Assembly (NCBI GenBank): GCA_945829425.1
Contig: CALZUQ010000006.1
Coordinates: forward strand, 17,417-81,416
Source of the DNA: an uncultured bacterium
GTDB lineage: Bacteria > Bacteroidota > Bacteroidia > Bacteroidales > Bacteroidaceae
DNA: 64,000 nt
Reading direction: 5' to 3'
Below the pieces are notes generated by a model, which made no database searches, had not been told where the DNA came from, and worked only from the letters and a program-made list of their open reading frames with translations. Positions 53,907-62,365 of the stretch are shown here, in pieces (the first letter of the stretch is position 1; each line of letters starts with the position of its first letter). Position numbers and translations under genes: made by a program.

Positions 53907-54848
53907 TTAGTACGGCGCCCGGTATTTACCCTCGTCCTTATCGTTGAGCATGGAGAGGTAAGAGTTATATCTTGACAGTGCGATGTAATGGTCTTCAACA
54001 GCCTTCACCACGGCGCATCCTGGTTCGTGGGTATGTGTGCAGTTGTTGAAACGGCAGTCTTTCGAAAAGTGGAAAATCTCCTTGAAGTACGAGCAGATCT
54101 CTTCCGGCTCCATGTCGAAGGTTCCGAAACCTTTTATGCCCGGGGTGTCAATAACCCATGCCGTTGTGTCACCGGCGTGGAGGGGCAGCATCTCGGAGAA
54201 TGTCGTGGTGTGCATACCCGTGTTGTGGGCGTCGGAAATCTCGGACGTCCTGAGGTTGGCGTGTGGAAGTATGGCGTTGAGCAATGTCGACTTTCCTACT
54301 CCGCTGTTGCCGCTGAATAGCGTAACCTTGCCTTCCAAAGCCTTTGTGAGTTCATCGATGCCAGTATGTTCTGTGGCTGAGACTGCAAGGCATGTATAAC
54401 CTATGGTCTCGTACATTGTGACCATCATGTCCTGTATACGTAACTCGTCGGCGGATAGAAGGTCGGTCTTGTTGAAGATGAGTATGACAGGCACAGAGTA
54501 TGCCTCTGCCGAGGCGAGGAAACGGTCAATGAATGTTGTCGAGGTCTCAGGATAGTTTATCGTTACGACGAGAGCTGCCTGATCGACGTTGGAGGCGATG
54601 ATATGGCTTTGTTTAGAAAGGTTCTGCGATTTGCGTATGATGTAGTTCCTGCGGTCTTCAATGTCTGTGATGAATGCTGTACCTTCTGCGTTAGGCTGTA
54701 TAGTGACACGGTCGCCGACTGCTACGGGATTTGTGCTTCGGATGCCTTTCAGACGGAAATTGCCCTTTATCTTACAGTCCACGGTGCCCCCCTCGTCGGT
54801 GAGCACCGTGTACCAATAGCCTGTATTTTTTATTACAAGTCCTTTCAT
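53907..54848 (-). CDS. rsgA: Ribosome small-subunit GTPase RsgA
   Basis: This 313-residue circularly permuted GTPase helps mature the 30S subunit. An N-terminal OB-fold (about 1-75) precedes the G domain with motifs in permuted order: G4 FNKTD, G1 [15 protein letters not shown]3 DTPGIKGFG. The C-terminal zinc finger has [16 protein letters not shown]. It lies in a run with frr and mnmA on the same strand; an AGGTGGGAAA motif is found upstream. Confidence 0.96.
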   Translation of the reverse strand: MKGLVIKNTGYWYTVLTDEGGTVDCKIKGNFRLKGIRSTNPVAVGDRVTIQPNAEGTAFITDIEDRRNYIIRKSQNLSKQSHIIASNVDQAALVVTINYPETSTTFIDRFLASAEAYSVPVILIFNKTDLLSADELRIQDMMVTMYETIGYTCLAVSATEHTGIDELTKALEGKVTLFSGNSGVGKSTLLNAILPHANLRTSEISDAHNTGMHTTTFSEMLPLHAGDTTAWVIDTPGIKGFGTFDMEPEEICSYFKEIFHFSKDCRFNNCTHTHEPGCAVVKAVEDHYIALSRYNSYLSMLNDKDEGKYRAPY

Positions 54849-54980
54849 TCAAGAGATTTTTCGTTTTTTTGTTTTATTGCTTCTCATGTCGTGAGGTGGG
54901 AAACCGACGCTACGGCAGTGTTCCCGAAGGTGTAGAAGCTTACAAAGCATGAGGCATTATGTCGTTATGCCGCATGATCG

Positions 54981-55541
54981 CTATACGGTCATAATCTCCT
55001 TGTTCTTCTCTGCGAGGATGTCGTCTATGCGCTTGATGTATTTGTCGTGTATCTTCTGGAGTTTCTCCTCAGCGTCTTTCTGTTCGTCCTCGGCAAGTCC
55101 GTCTTTCACTGCTTTCTTCAGCGTGTCTTTGTATTCTCCGCGTGTCTTGCGGATAGAGACCTTAGTCTTTTCGCCTATTCCGTTGCATTGCTTGGTAAGC
55201 TCACGGCGTCTTTCCTCAGTAGGTACAGGTATGCATAGACGTATGATTTCTCCGTTATTGTCTGGGGTTATGCCGAGGCTGGAGTTTATGATAGCCTTCT
55301 CAATGTCGCGTATAGCCTTCTTGTCCCATGGGCGTATGGCTATGGTGCGGGGGTCGGGGGTTGAGACGTTTGCTACCTGGTTGAGAGGTACCATAGAGCC
55401 GTAAGACTCTACCTTTATGCCGTCAACGAGGGCTACGTTGGCTCTTCCGGCACGTATGTGCGACAATTGTTCTTCAAGGTACATGCACGCCATGTCCATT
55501 TCTTCTTGAGCGTTGCTCAGCGTTTCTTTTACGTCGATCAT
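54981..55541 (-). CDS. frr: Ribosome recycling factor
   Basis: This 186-residue tRNA-mimic protein splits post-termination ribosomes with EF-G. Signature HIRAGRANVALVDGIKVESYGSMVPLNQVANVS and the C-terminal IDDILAEKNKEIMTV are characteristic, and the length is standard. A long imperfect hairpin between it and secG (about 55565-55640) probably separates the two transcripts. Confidence 0.97.
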   Translation of the reverse strand: MIDVKETLSNAQEEMDMACMYLEEQLSHIRAGRANVALVDGIKVESYGSMVPLNQVANVSTPDPRTIAIRPWDKKAIRDIEKAIINSSLGITPDNNGEIIRLCIPVPTEERRRELTKQCNGIGEKTKVSIRKTRGEYKDTLKKAVKDGLAEDEQKDAEEKLQKIHDKYIKRIDDILAEKNKEIMTV

Positions 55542-55565
55542 AGTATGATATATTTAAAGAGGTAA

Positions 55566-55640
55566 AGGAGCCAAGAAGTCAAGGAGCCATGCCGTGTATG
55601 GCAATAGCTTCTTACCTCCCTGACTCCTTGTTCCGTAAGT
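55566..55640 (-). terminator. Hairpin region between secG and frr
   Basis: AGTCAAGGAG and CTCCCTGACT pair with one mismatch, with GCCAT/ATGGC inside. It is placed downstream of secG on the minus strand; no strong T tract is seen. Confidence 0.45.
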
Positions 55641-55716
55641 GTTTGGTGGCTGAAAAAGAGATGACCCTTTAATATATGTTCTGCGTGGGTCGCGCCTTTG
55701 TTATGCGGCAGGTGCT

Positions 55717-56091
55717 TTACTCGGCTTTCGGAGCTGCTGCTTCCGGAGCTGCCTTTGTGTCGTTCTGCTGCTTTGTCTGGCTTGCACCGAAGCCCGGCAG
55801 GTTGTTAGGATTTGTCGTGCTCTGCTCTGTTGCCGCTTTTTCTATCACACTCTGCTCTGCATGTGATGTAGGGGCTACGTAAGCGCATACTACACTGAAT
55901 ATTACCATTGCAACAGCAAGAGCCCAAGTGGCTTTCTCTATGAAGTCTGTTGTCTTACGAACACCGAGTACGGCATTGCCTCCGGCGAAACCTGTTGAAA
56001 GACCACCGCCTTTAGACTCCTGTATGAGTACTATGAATATCATCAGGATAGCCACGATGACGATGAGAATTACGAATAATGTGTAAATCAT
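55717..56091 (-). CDS. secG: Preprotein translocase subunit SecG
   Basis: This 124-residue inner-membrane protein has two hydrophobic helices (MIYTLFVILIVIVAILMIFIVLIQ, residues 1-24; WALAVAMVIFSVVCAYVA, about 55-73) joined by the family's Gly-rich loop SKGGGLSTGFAGG. The C-terminal 45 residues are low-complexity, Gln/Ala-rich and end in APKAE, as in other Bacteroidetes SecG. It assists protein export through SecYE. Its start overlaps the preceding gene's stop (ATGA at 56088-56091). Confidence 0.93.
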   Translation of the reverse strand: MIYTLFVILIVIVAILMIFIVLIQESKGGGLSTGFAGGNAVLGVRKTTDFIEKATWALAVAMVIFSVVCAYVAPTSHAEQSVIEKAATEQSTTNPNNLPGFGASQTKQQNDTKAAPEAAAPKAE

Positions 56092-56846
56092 TTCTTATTT
56101 GTTATATTTGTTATATTTGTTTTATTGTTGTTTGATATTAATTTCTCTAAAAACCGTATTTGGTCTGCAAAATAAGCGTTTTTTTTCGGATTGTCCAAAT
56201 TTAAACGCTTAATAATCTCTAAAGCCTGCGAATATCTTCCCTGACGCACGTAAATCTGTGCCATTGTCTCTGTGCAGATGTCGTCAGGTATTGGCTCTGT
56301 TGATTCGCTTGCCTCGTAGCTTTCGGTCTCAAGTTCCGGCAGGATGATGCGGCCGCTGCCTTCTTTCGATATGAACTCGTCAATGAGTGTCTGGCCTTTC
56401 ATAAGTGGCACTGGCTCACTCTCCGAGTCGTCTATGCCGCTCTCCATGAGGTACGCAACGTAGTCTACTGCTGCATCGGCAGGTGTCGGCTTCCTTCCCT
56501 TAGGTCTCTCTTGATCGTCTTTAGGTATCGAACCAAGGAAGGTGTCAATGAGTTCTGACGTTCTGTTGCTGCTCTTGTCCTGATGCCCGTCGGCGTCATT
56601 TTTCATTGACTTGACTTTGTAGTGTGCTGCCTCTACCATCTGGAAGAGTACGCGTCGGTCGGTGATGTATATCGCCGCACGTCGCAGTTCCTCGTCGAAA
56701 GTGGGGTCATGGAGCAAGAAGAGGTTCTGAAGCATTAATATCCTGACGGTCTGATAGTATGGATGAAGCGCTGTAAGACTGCGAAGGTCATACAGTGTCT
56801 CACGGTCCATACGTTCCGGATGGTGTATCAGTTCTGTCAGATTCAT
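56088..56846 (-). CDS. TPR-like cytoplasmic protein upstream of secG
   Basis: The start is MNLTELIHHPERMDRETLYDLRSL at 56846, because the -7 box (TACCTTTG on minus, plus 56871-56878) excludes the frame opening at 56912. The 252-residue product is helical; a single TPR-like unit near the end (ETMAQIYVRQGRYSQALEIIKRLNLDNPKKNAYFADQIRFLEKLI) is recognised. The function is unknown. Translation is coupled to secG, so a role in the cell envelope or export is possible but not shown. Confidence 0.75.
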   Translation of the reverse strand: MNLTELIHHPERMDRETLYDLRSLTALHPYYQTVRILMLQNLFLLHDPTFDEELRRAAIYITDRRVLFQMVEAAHYKVKSMKNDADGHQDKSSNRTSELIDTFLGSIPKDDQERPKGRKPTPADAAVDYVAYLMESGIDDSESEPVPLMKGQTLIDEFISKEGSGRIILPELETESYEASESTEPIPDDICTETMAQIYVRQGRYSQALEIIKRLNLDNPKKNAYFADQIRFLEKLISNNNKTNITNITNKK

Positions 56847-56870
56847 GGGCTTCGTTTTGCATTCAGACTG

Positions 56871-56878
56871 CAAAGGTA
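56871..56878 (-). promoter_or_regulatory. -7 element of the TPR-secG operon
   Basis: Plus CAAAGGTA is TACCTTTG on the minus strand, about 25 bp upstream of the start codon. No good -33 TTTG at standard spacing. Confidence 0.5.
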
Positions 56879-57010
56879 CAAAAAAAATATGATAAAAGAC
56901 GTTGTGGAGCATAAAAATGTCATGGCAGAATGATTTTTTTCTGTTTTTACTGTTGCTTTTGCTCTTTTTTTATTATCTTTGCATAATATATGCGAAAAAA
57001 TCACTTAATT

Positions 57011-58291
57011 ATGAGAAACAATACTTCTCCTTGGGCATGGGTGCCTACGCTATATTTTGCCGAAGGATTGCCGAATGTCATCGTCACGGGACTTGCTGCG
57101 GTGATGTATATGCAGATGGGACTTTCTGACGCTCAGTTGGGACTATACACGGGGTGGCTTGCTCTGCCTTGGGTGGTGAAGCCGTTGTGGAGTCCGTTTG
57201 TCGACTTGCTGAAGACAAAACGGTGGTGGGTGCTCACCATGCAGCTGCTTATCGGGGCGTCGTTGGCAGGCATAGCCTTCACCCTGCCTACTGCATTATG
57301 GTTTCAGACCTCAATGTTCTTTTTCTTCACCATGGCGTTTGCAAGTGCTACTCATGATATCTCGGCAGACGGGTTTTATATGATAGAACTCAGTGAGCAC
57401 AGGCAGGCTATGTTTGTGGGAATCAGAAACACTTTCTACCGCCTTGCGGTAATATTCGGCAACGGCATACTTGTATCGCTGGCAGGAATACTTCAGATAG
57501 TCTTCCGTAACAGGATAGCGTATACATGGAGCCTGCTGTTCTACGGTCTGGCAGGGCTCTTCCTCGCCCTTTGGCTCTATCATAGTATGAAGTTGCCACG
57601 CCCCGATGCTGACCGTCAGAATGAAAGCAGTGTGGCTGACGTGGCATACGGACTGCGATGCATGTTTGTGGCTTTCTTCACAAAGTTTCAGGCAAAGGAG
57701 ACGCTCGTGGTGCTCGCCTTCCTGCTCTTCTACCGTTTTCCGGAGGCGTTGCTGAATACAATGACGAAGACCTTCCTCATGCGACCGAACTCCAGTGGCG
57801 GACTGGGGCTCTCGCCTCAGGAGTACGGACTTGCCAACGGTACTATAGGACTTGTGGGGCTTCTACTTGGAGGTATACTTGGGGGGATTCTCGTAAGCCG
57901 CGACGGCATGAAGAAATGGCTGTGGTTTATGGTTTGTGCCATAACACTGCCCGACGTGGTGTATATCTTGCTGAGCTATACTCTCATCTCTGACATTACG
58001 GTGGTGAGCACATGCCTTTTCGTGGAGCAGTTCGGTTATGGTCTCGGATTTACGGTGCTGACACTATACATGCTTTACTACAGCCAGGGTGAGTATAAGA
58101 CGTCACATTATGCCATATGCACCGGTATCTCGTATCTCGGTCTCATGCTGCCGGGAATGGTTTCGGGATATGTCAAGGACGCTGTGGGCTATAAGATGTT
58201 CTTCATAATCGTCATGGCAAGTTGCGCAGTGACGTTCATAGTGACGGCGTTCCTGAAGTTTGACCCGGAATTCGGAAAGAAAAAGGAATAG
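57011..58291 (+). CDS. AmpG-like MFS permease
   Basis: This 426-residue inner-membrane protein has about 12 helices. The N-terminus PWAWVPTLYFAEGLPNVIVTGLAAVMYMQMGLSDAQLGLYTGWLALPWVVKPLWSPFVD matches the AmpG/SLC33 group, and THDISADGFYMIELSEHRQA is also typical. AmpG carriers import cell-wall muropeptides; an acetyl-CoA or sugar substrate is another possibility. The start is placed at 57011 because a TATCTTTG -7 box (56974-56981) puts the transcript start near 56988, two bases before the other ATG at 56990. Confidence 0.85.
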   Translation: MRNNTSPWAWVPTLYFAEGLPNVIVTGLAAVMYMQMGLSDAQLGLYTGWLALPWVVKPLWSPFVDLLKTKRWWVLTMQLLIGASLAGIAFTLPTALWFQTSMFFFFTMAFASATHDISADGFYMIELSEHRQAMFVGIRNTFYRLAVIFGNGILVSLAGILQIVFRNRIAYTWSLLFYGLAGLFLALWLYHSMKLPRPDADRQNESSVADVAYGLRCMFVAFFTKFQAKETLVVLAFLLFYRFPEALLNTMTKTFLMRPNSSGGLGLSPQEYGLANGTIGLVGLLLGGILGGILVSRDGMKKWLWFMVCAITLPDVVYILLSYTLISDITVVSTCLFVEQFGYGLGFTVLTLYMLYYSQGEYKTSHYAICTGISYLGLMLPGMVSGYVKDAVGYKMFFIIVMASCAVTFIVTAFLKFDPEFGKKKE

Positions 58292-58448
58292 AGTGGGGCA
58301 CAGCAAACGAAAATGAAGGCCTCATTTCGATGGGCGACATGTCCTCTCGCCCCATTACCCATAGTGAAGTCAACTCAAAATTGCTAATTATTTGATGGTG
58401 GGAAATCTGCCCTTCTGTCTTCCTCCTCTGGCTTTGCCTTCCTCCTTC

Positions 58449-58560
58449 GCACCTCAGGATAGCGCAAACGAGCTCGGTCTCTCCGTTCGGCTTGGCGTCG
58501 GTTCGCGCCTCAGGATAGCCCAAGCGAGTTTAATATTGCTCTCGGCTTGTCGTTGGTTGT
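58449..58560. repeat. Two 56-bp direct repeats
   Basis: Unit 1 (58449-58504) and unit 2 (58505-58560) both begin GCRCCTCAGGATAGCSCAA and continue with similar CTCGGCTTG blocks. The translated complement (AKPNGETELVCAILRCEGG) resembles strings seen in many short Prevotella annotations (recalled). It occupies the 327-bp gap between the permease and a thioesterase. Confidence 0.7.
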
Positions 58561-58618
58561 CCTCCGGACCCACTGACCAGAGGGATTAATATAACCAACT
58601 TTAAATTATTCAAAAAAT

Positions 58619-58999
58619 ATGGAAAAAGGATTGAAATTTACCAGTGAAATGGTTGTTGAAGAGAGACATCTCGCAAAAAGCGTAGGAAGTGGAGACCTGC
58701 CGGTGCTTGGCACTCCGGTTATGATGTCGCTGATGGAAAATGCCGCTATGAATGCTGTCTCCGCATCGCTCGCGGAGGGTGAGAGTACTGTAGGCTCGTA
58801 TATTGAGGCGTCTCACATACGCCCTACCGCTTTGGGTGACACCGTGTGTGCAACGGCAACGCTGACAGCCGTAGAGGGGAGAAAACTGACATTCAGGGTG
58901 GAGGCGGCTGACAGCAAGGGAAACATTGGGGAAGGTTCTCATGTGAGATATATTATCAATATCGAGAAATTCCTTGCCAAAATGTCGGGAAAGGGATAA
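58619..58999 (+). CDS. Hotdog-fold thioesterase, FlK-like
   Basis: This 126-residue protein starts at MEKGLKFTSEMVV. Motifs GDLPVLGTPVMMSLMENAAMNAV (helix with catalytic Glu, as in FlK-type thioesterases), GSYIEASHIRPTALGDTVCATATLTAVEGRKLTFRVEAAD and HVRYIINIEKFL match the family of small acyl-CoA thioesterases. The natural substrate in gut bacteria is unknown. No neighbours on the operon level: the next gene is 750 bp away. Confidence 0.85.
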   Translation: MEKGLKFTSEMVVEERHLAKSVGSGDLPVLGTPVMMSLMENAAMNAVSASLAEGESTVGSYIEASHIRPTALGDTVCATATLTAVEGRKLTFRVEAADSKGNIGEGSHVRYIINIEKFLAKMSGKG

Positions 59000-59110
59000 A
59001 AAACCTGTCAAAAAGATAATGGTTGTACTTTTTACCTTGATTATGGTCAAGAAATGATGCCATATTAGATTTTTTCTTGAAGGAAATATGGCAATATTAC
59101 TACTTTTAGT

Positions 59111-59307
59111 TAACTTTGCATTGGAAACAAGTAGAAAGGCAAGTAAAGACTTGCCGTGATATGGGAACGCTCTTATTTCAATAGGATAATAAGGTGTTAG
59201 TAATATAAAAGGAGAAGATTGTAATTGGTAAAAGGGTACATCCCGCAGAACAGGCGGGAACAAAATCCGGACAAAGGCATGGGAATGCTTTTGTCCGGAT
59301 TGTTTTT
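59111..59307 (+). ncRNA. Possible small RNA of about 185 nt
   Basis: TAACTTTG (59111-59118) could start a transcript near 59124. Hairpins follow: GGCAAGT/ACTTGCC near 59137-59154, CTTATT/AATAAG, CCCGC/GCGGG near 59243-59257. Last is a 17-bp terminator stem (59264-59280 with 59285-59301, base AATCCGGACAAA) and TTTTT. There is no -33 TTTG at the right spacing. No coding frame is evident, and it matches no RNA class I can name. Confidence 0.45.
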
Positions 59308-59371
59308 GGGGGAAGGTGTGCCCTCAGGTATATTGAGACAGTCTTGTCAAACGAACTGTTTCACAACACCA

Positions 59372-59410
59372 GAGGTAACTTGGGTAACCGAGGTAACCAG
59401 TGTGTTACCT
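59372..59410. repeat. Three 9-bp GGTAAC repeats with inverted copy
   Basis: GGTAAC occurs at 59374, 59383 and 59392 (period 9), and GTTACC at 59404. The gap 59308-59751 holds this array and a -7 candidate TAACTTTG (59667-59674) for the next gene. Confidence 0.65.
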
Positions 59411-59751
59411 AAGCGATTTCAGGCGTGGAATGATTTTTTTTTCTCCCGATGAAAAAAATCTTCGAAAAAAAATGTTGTTTGCAGGAAGGCGAAAAACGAT
59501 GGCGGAATGCCAAAACAGCCTATGAAGGTGACAAGTAAAGACAAGGAAAAGCATAGAGGACAGGTGTTGCTGCCCTTCCTTGCATTAGGAAGTGTGTGAA
59601 TAAAACTTAGTGCTTAAAAATATATAATAAATCATTGGAAAACGTTCTTTTTCCATGAAAAAAGATTAACTTTGCAAAAGATTATGCTCGCATGGCATAT
59701 TAAAGCCATAAAGAGCAAAGAAACATAGGAAAATACATATAATTTCTAAGC

Positions 59752-60567
59752 GTGAAAATACAGGAAGTCATCGACGCCCTTGAACAGTTCGCGCCTCTGC
59801 CCTTGCAGGAAAGCTACGATAACGCTGGCTTGCAGGTAGGATTGACAGAGGCCGATGTATCAGGGGCATTATTGTGTCTTGACGTAACGGAAAAGGTCAT
59901 AGACAAAGCATTAGAAATGGGATGCAATGTTGTCATAGCACACCATCCGCTGCTCTTCAGGGGATTGAAGAGAATAAGCGATGCAGACTATGTACAGCGG
60001 GCGGTGAGAAAGGCTATATGCCATGACATTACCATTATTGCAATGCATACCAACTTGGACAATGCTTTCGGAGGAGTGAACCATAAAATGGCGCAAAAAC
60101 TGGGTGTGGGCAATGTAGAGTTTCTTGCTGACGTGAGAACCGTGGCTGACCAATATGGAGGGAAGACACCGGAAAGCCAGATGACGGGAGGCAGTGGGGT
60201 GATAGGAACCCTTCCGAAGCCAATGTCTGCCAAGGACTTTATCTCGCATGTGAAAAAGACATTTTCTGCTAAATGTTGCATGACAAACGAGGTGTTGCAG
60301 CGGCCTGTCTCATGTGTTGCGATATGTGGTGGGGCTGGAGCATTTCTCATTCCGCAAGCTTTGGCGAAAGGTGCCGACGCCTTTATTACAGGTGAGGCTC
60401 ATTATCATGAGTTCTTCGGAATGGAACAGCAGATGCAGATTATGGCGCTGGGACACTATGAGTCAGAGCAGTTCACGGTAGAGATTTTTGAGGATATTCT
60501 AAAGCAAAGGTGCCCTGATGTCCGCATAGTAATGTTCGGAAGCACGAATCCGGTGCGTTATTGGTAG
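59752..60567 (+). CDS. Nif3-like dinuclear metal-centre protein
   Basis: This 271-residue protein begins with GTG (MKIQEVIDALEQFAPLPLQESYDNAGLQVG). Metal-binding motifs are NVVIAHHPLLFRGLKRI with a His pair (about residues 63-64), AMHTNLDNAFGGVNHKMAQKLG, and the C-terminal GEAHYHEFFGMEQQM and ALGHYESEQFTVE. Members form toroidal hexamers; suggested roles are in GTP cyclohydrolase-like chemistry or metal insertion, but none is proved. It precedes the zinc-ribbon gene with no gap, so they form an operon. Confidence 0.9.
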   Translation: MKIQEVIDALEQFAPLPLQESYDNAGLQVGLTEADVSGALLCLDVTEKVIDKALEMGCNVVIAHHPLLFRGLKRISDADYVQRAVRKAICHDITIIAMHTNLDNAFGGVNHKMAQKLGVGNVEFLADVRTVADQYGGKTPESQMTGGSGVIGTLPKPMSAKDFISHVKKTFSAKCCMTNEVLQRPVSCVAICGGAGAFLIPQALAKGADAFITGEAHYHEFFGMEQQMQIMALGHYESEQFTVEIFEDILKQRCPDVRIVMFGSTNPVRYW

Positions 60568-60591
60568 ATGTTAAACAGTAAATTAAAGAAT

Positions 60592-61404
60592 ATGGCAAAG
60601 AAAATTAAGGAATTGAATGTTGAGGAGAAACTGAAGGCTCTCTATCAACTACAGGTGACCCTTTCAGGCATTGACGAAAAACGTGCTCTGCGAGGAGAAC
60701 TGCCTCTTGAGGTGGAAGACCTTGAGGATGAGGTGGCTGGACTAGCTACGCGTATAGAGAAAATTAATGCGGAAGTAGAGGAACTGAAGACTGCTGTAGC
60801 ACAGAAACGCAACGACATAGAACTTGCTAAGGAAAGTGTCGAGCGTTATAAGGAGCAACTCAACAGCGTGCGCAACAATAGGGAGTATGATACGCTGACA
60901 AAGGAGATAGAGTTTCAGGAACTTGAGATACAGCTCTGTGAGAAGAAAATCAAAGAGGCTCATGTGAAGATTTCTGAGCGTACGCAGGACTGCAAGCGTG
61001 CAGAACAGGCGATGACAGAGAGAAAGAAGGACCTTGACTCAAAACGTGCAGAACTCGATGAGATAATGGAGGAGACACGTGCAGAAGAAGAGCAGTTACG
61101 TGAAAAGGCTGACGATATTGAATTACGCATAGAGCCAAGGCTTCTGCAGAGTTTCAAACGTATACGTAAGAATGTACGCAACGGACTCGGTGTGGTTTAT
61201 GTCCAGCGTGACGCTTGTGGTGGCTGTTTCAACAAAATACCGCCACAGAGACAGTTGGATATAAAGATGCACAAGAAAATAATCGTTTGTGAGTATTGCG
61301 GACGCATACTTGTAGACCCGGAACTCGCAGGAGTGAAGGTTATGGCACAAGGGGAGGAAAAACCGAAGAAACGTCGCACTATTCGCAAGAAAGCAGAGGA
61401 ATAG
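60592..61404 (+). CDS. Zinc-ribbon coiled-coil protein (C4 type)
   Basis: The start is MAKKIKELNVEEKLKALYQLQ at 60592; the frame also allows 60568, right after the Nif3 stop. The 270-residue protein is a long antiparallel coiled coil (about 1-190) with a C-terminal C4 zinc ribbon: CGGCF (about 210) and CEYCGRILVDPEL (about 233). A basic tail (KPKKRRTIRKKAEE) could bind nucleic acid. The family regularly follows Nif3 genes; its function is unknown. Confidence 0.85.
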   Translation: MAKKIKELNVEEKLKALYQLQVTLSGIDEKRALRGELPLEVEDLEDEVAGLATRIEKINAEVEELKTAVAQKRNDIELAKESVERYKEQLNSVRNNREYDTLTKEIEFQELEIQLCEKKIKEAHVKISERTQDCKRAEQAMTERKKDLDSKRAELDEIMEETRAEEEQLREKADDIELRIEPRLLQSFKRIRKNVRNGLGVVYVQRDACGGCFNKIPPQRQLDIKMHKKIIVCEYCGRILVDPELAGVKVMAQGEEKPKKRRTIRKKAEE

Positions 61405-61430
61405 AATGTATCAAAAGATACAGGTGAATA

Positions 61431-61477
61431 CACCAGATAAACAGCATAGGAGCAATTCCTATGCTGTTTATCTGGTG
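61431..61477 (+). terminator. 21-bp perfect hairpin after the zinc-ribbon gene
   Basis: The arm 61431-61451 (CACCAGATAAACAGC...) pairs fully with 61457-61477 around GCAAT. No T tract follows on plus. It starts 27 bp after the stop. Confidence 0.75.
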
Positions 61478-61480
61478 TGG

Positions 61481-61625
61481 TGTCACTTCTTCCTTACCCC
61501 TTATTGTTGTCACTTTTTTCTCAATTTTTATTGAAGTGTCACTTTTTCTCAATCTTTATTGAAGTCACTTTTTCTTAACCCTTATTGATGTCACATCTTT
61601 AATTAAACCTTGTTGTGTGCCACTT
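61481..61625. repeat. TGTCACTTTTT tandem repeats, about 27 bp
   Basis: TGTCAC or a close match recurs at 61481, 61508, 61537, 61563, 61589 and 61618 (period 25-29). Central units contain TTTTTCTCAATCTTTATTG. The array lies between the convergent zinc-ribbon and HsdR-N genes. Confidence 0.8.
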
Positions 61626-61636
61626 TATTTGTTTTT

Positions 61637-62101
61637 TTATTGCCTCTTGTTACGTATCTCATCATAATGTGGTATGCTTTCCAGAAAATGGAATGAGCCG
61701 GTTTCATAGTCCATGCGGCAGCAATAATGGTTTATGCCGTTGCTGACGATGAGATATTCTACGTGCAACAGAATGTTATATGTGGCTATCTGGTCGAAAA
61801 CCTTGCTGTTGATGCTTACGGAAGGTGCTTTATACTCTATAATCATACGTGGTGTGCCGTCGCGCGAATAAAGCAGGCTGTCACAGCGCAAACGCTTTTG
61901 TCCGCAACGCAGTTCCACCTCGTTCTGCATAAGATGTTCGGGATAACCCATATGCTCTGTAAGGTAATGGATAAAATGCTGGCGCACCAATTCTTCTGGA
62001 GTCAGGGCAACGTATCTCTTGCGGAGAATGTCGAAAATCTCATTCTGACCGCCAGAAGTTCTGATCCTGATGTTATATGGGGGTAAGTTTAGGCGTTCCA
62101 T
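61637..62101 (-). CDS. HsdR N-terminal-type nuclease-like protein, stand-alone
   Basis: This 154-residue protein resembles the N-terminal PD-(D/E)xK domain of type I restriction R subunits. Visible residues are the Asp of RCDSLLYS and Glu-x-Lys of MIIEYKAPSVS, the expected active site, followed by FDQIATYNILLHVEYLIVSNG. No helicase, HsdM or HsdS gene is near, so it is not a restriction system by itself. Such small proteins are often found next to holA in Bacteroidetes (recalled). A role in DNA repair is only a guess. The minus-strand -7 box lies at plus 62286-62293. Confidence 0.8.
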   Translation of the reverse strand: MERLNLPPYNIRIRTSGGQNEIFDILRKRYVALTPEELVRQHFIHYLTEHMGYPEHLMQNEVELRCGQKRLRCDSLLYSRDGTPRMIIEYKAPSVSINSKVFDQIATYNILLHVEYLIVSNGINHYCCRMDYETGSFHFLESIPHYDEIRNKRQ

Positions 62102-62123
62102 GTATTAAAATATGCTTGTTTAT

Positions 62124-62154
62124 TTTGTAGAATGTTTTATTTGCATTATCTTTG
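62124..62154 (+). promoter_or_regulatory. holA promoter
   Basis: TTTG (62124-62127), 19-bp spacer, TATCTTTG (62147-62154). It gives a leader of about 205 nt. GCTTTTCC (62168-62175 region) pairs with GGAAAAGC (62273-62280 region) across most of the leader. Confidence 0.7.
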
Positions 62155-62285
62155 CAGTGGTTTTGCTTTTCCACGGGCCTGTCGTTCGACTGTCGGAGGC
62201 ATTCCGTAATGTGCTGGCGGTTGGTGGAACGCTCTAACTGTAGTATAGTAGTATGCTGTAGTGTTGCCATAAAGGAAAAGCGTGC

Positions 62286-62317
62286 CAAAGTTAATTGTTT
62301 TATTTGAGAAAGACAAG
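62286..62317 (-). promoter_or_regulatory. Promoter of the HsdR-N gene
   Basis: On minus, CTTG (plus 62314-62317), 20-bp spacer, TAACTTTG (plus 62286-62293). It points toward the holA promoter, so the two leaders would overlap by about 120 nt. Confidence 0.55.
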
Positions 62318-62365
62318 GAATTAGATATAAAAAAGGAAAAATAACAGGAAAAAGACATTATTTTT

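Noticed and set aside
61637..62101. Type I restriction system
   Set aside because: Only the small N-terminal domain is present; no helicase, methylase or specificity gene.
62073..62288. 71-codon minus-strand frame before the HsdR-N gene
   Set aside because: Overlaps the HsdR-N start in another frame and opens before the likely transcript start.
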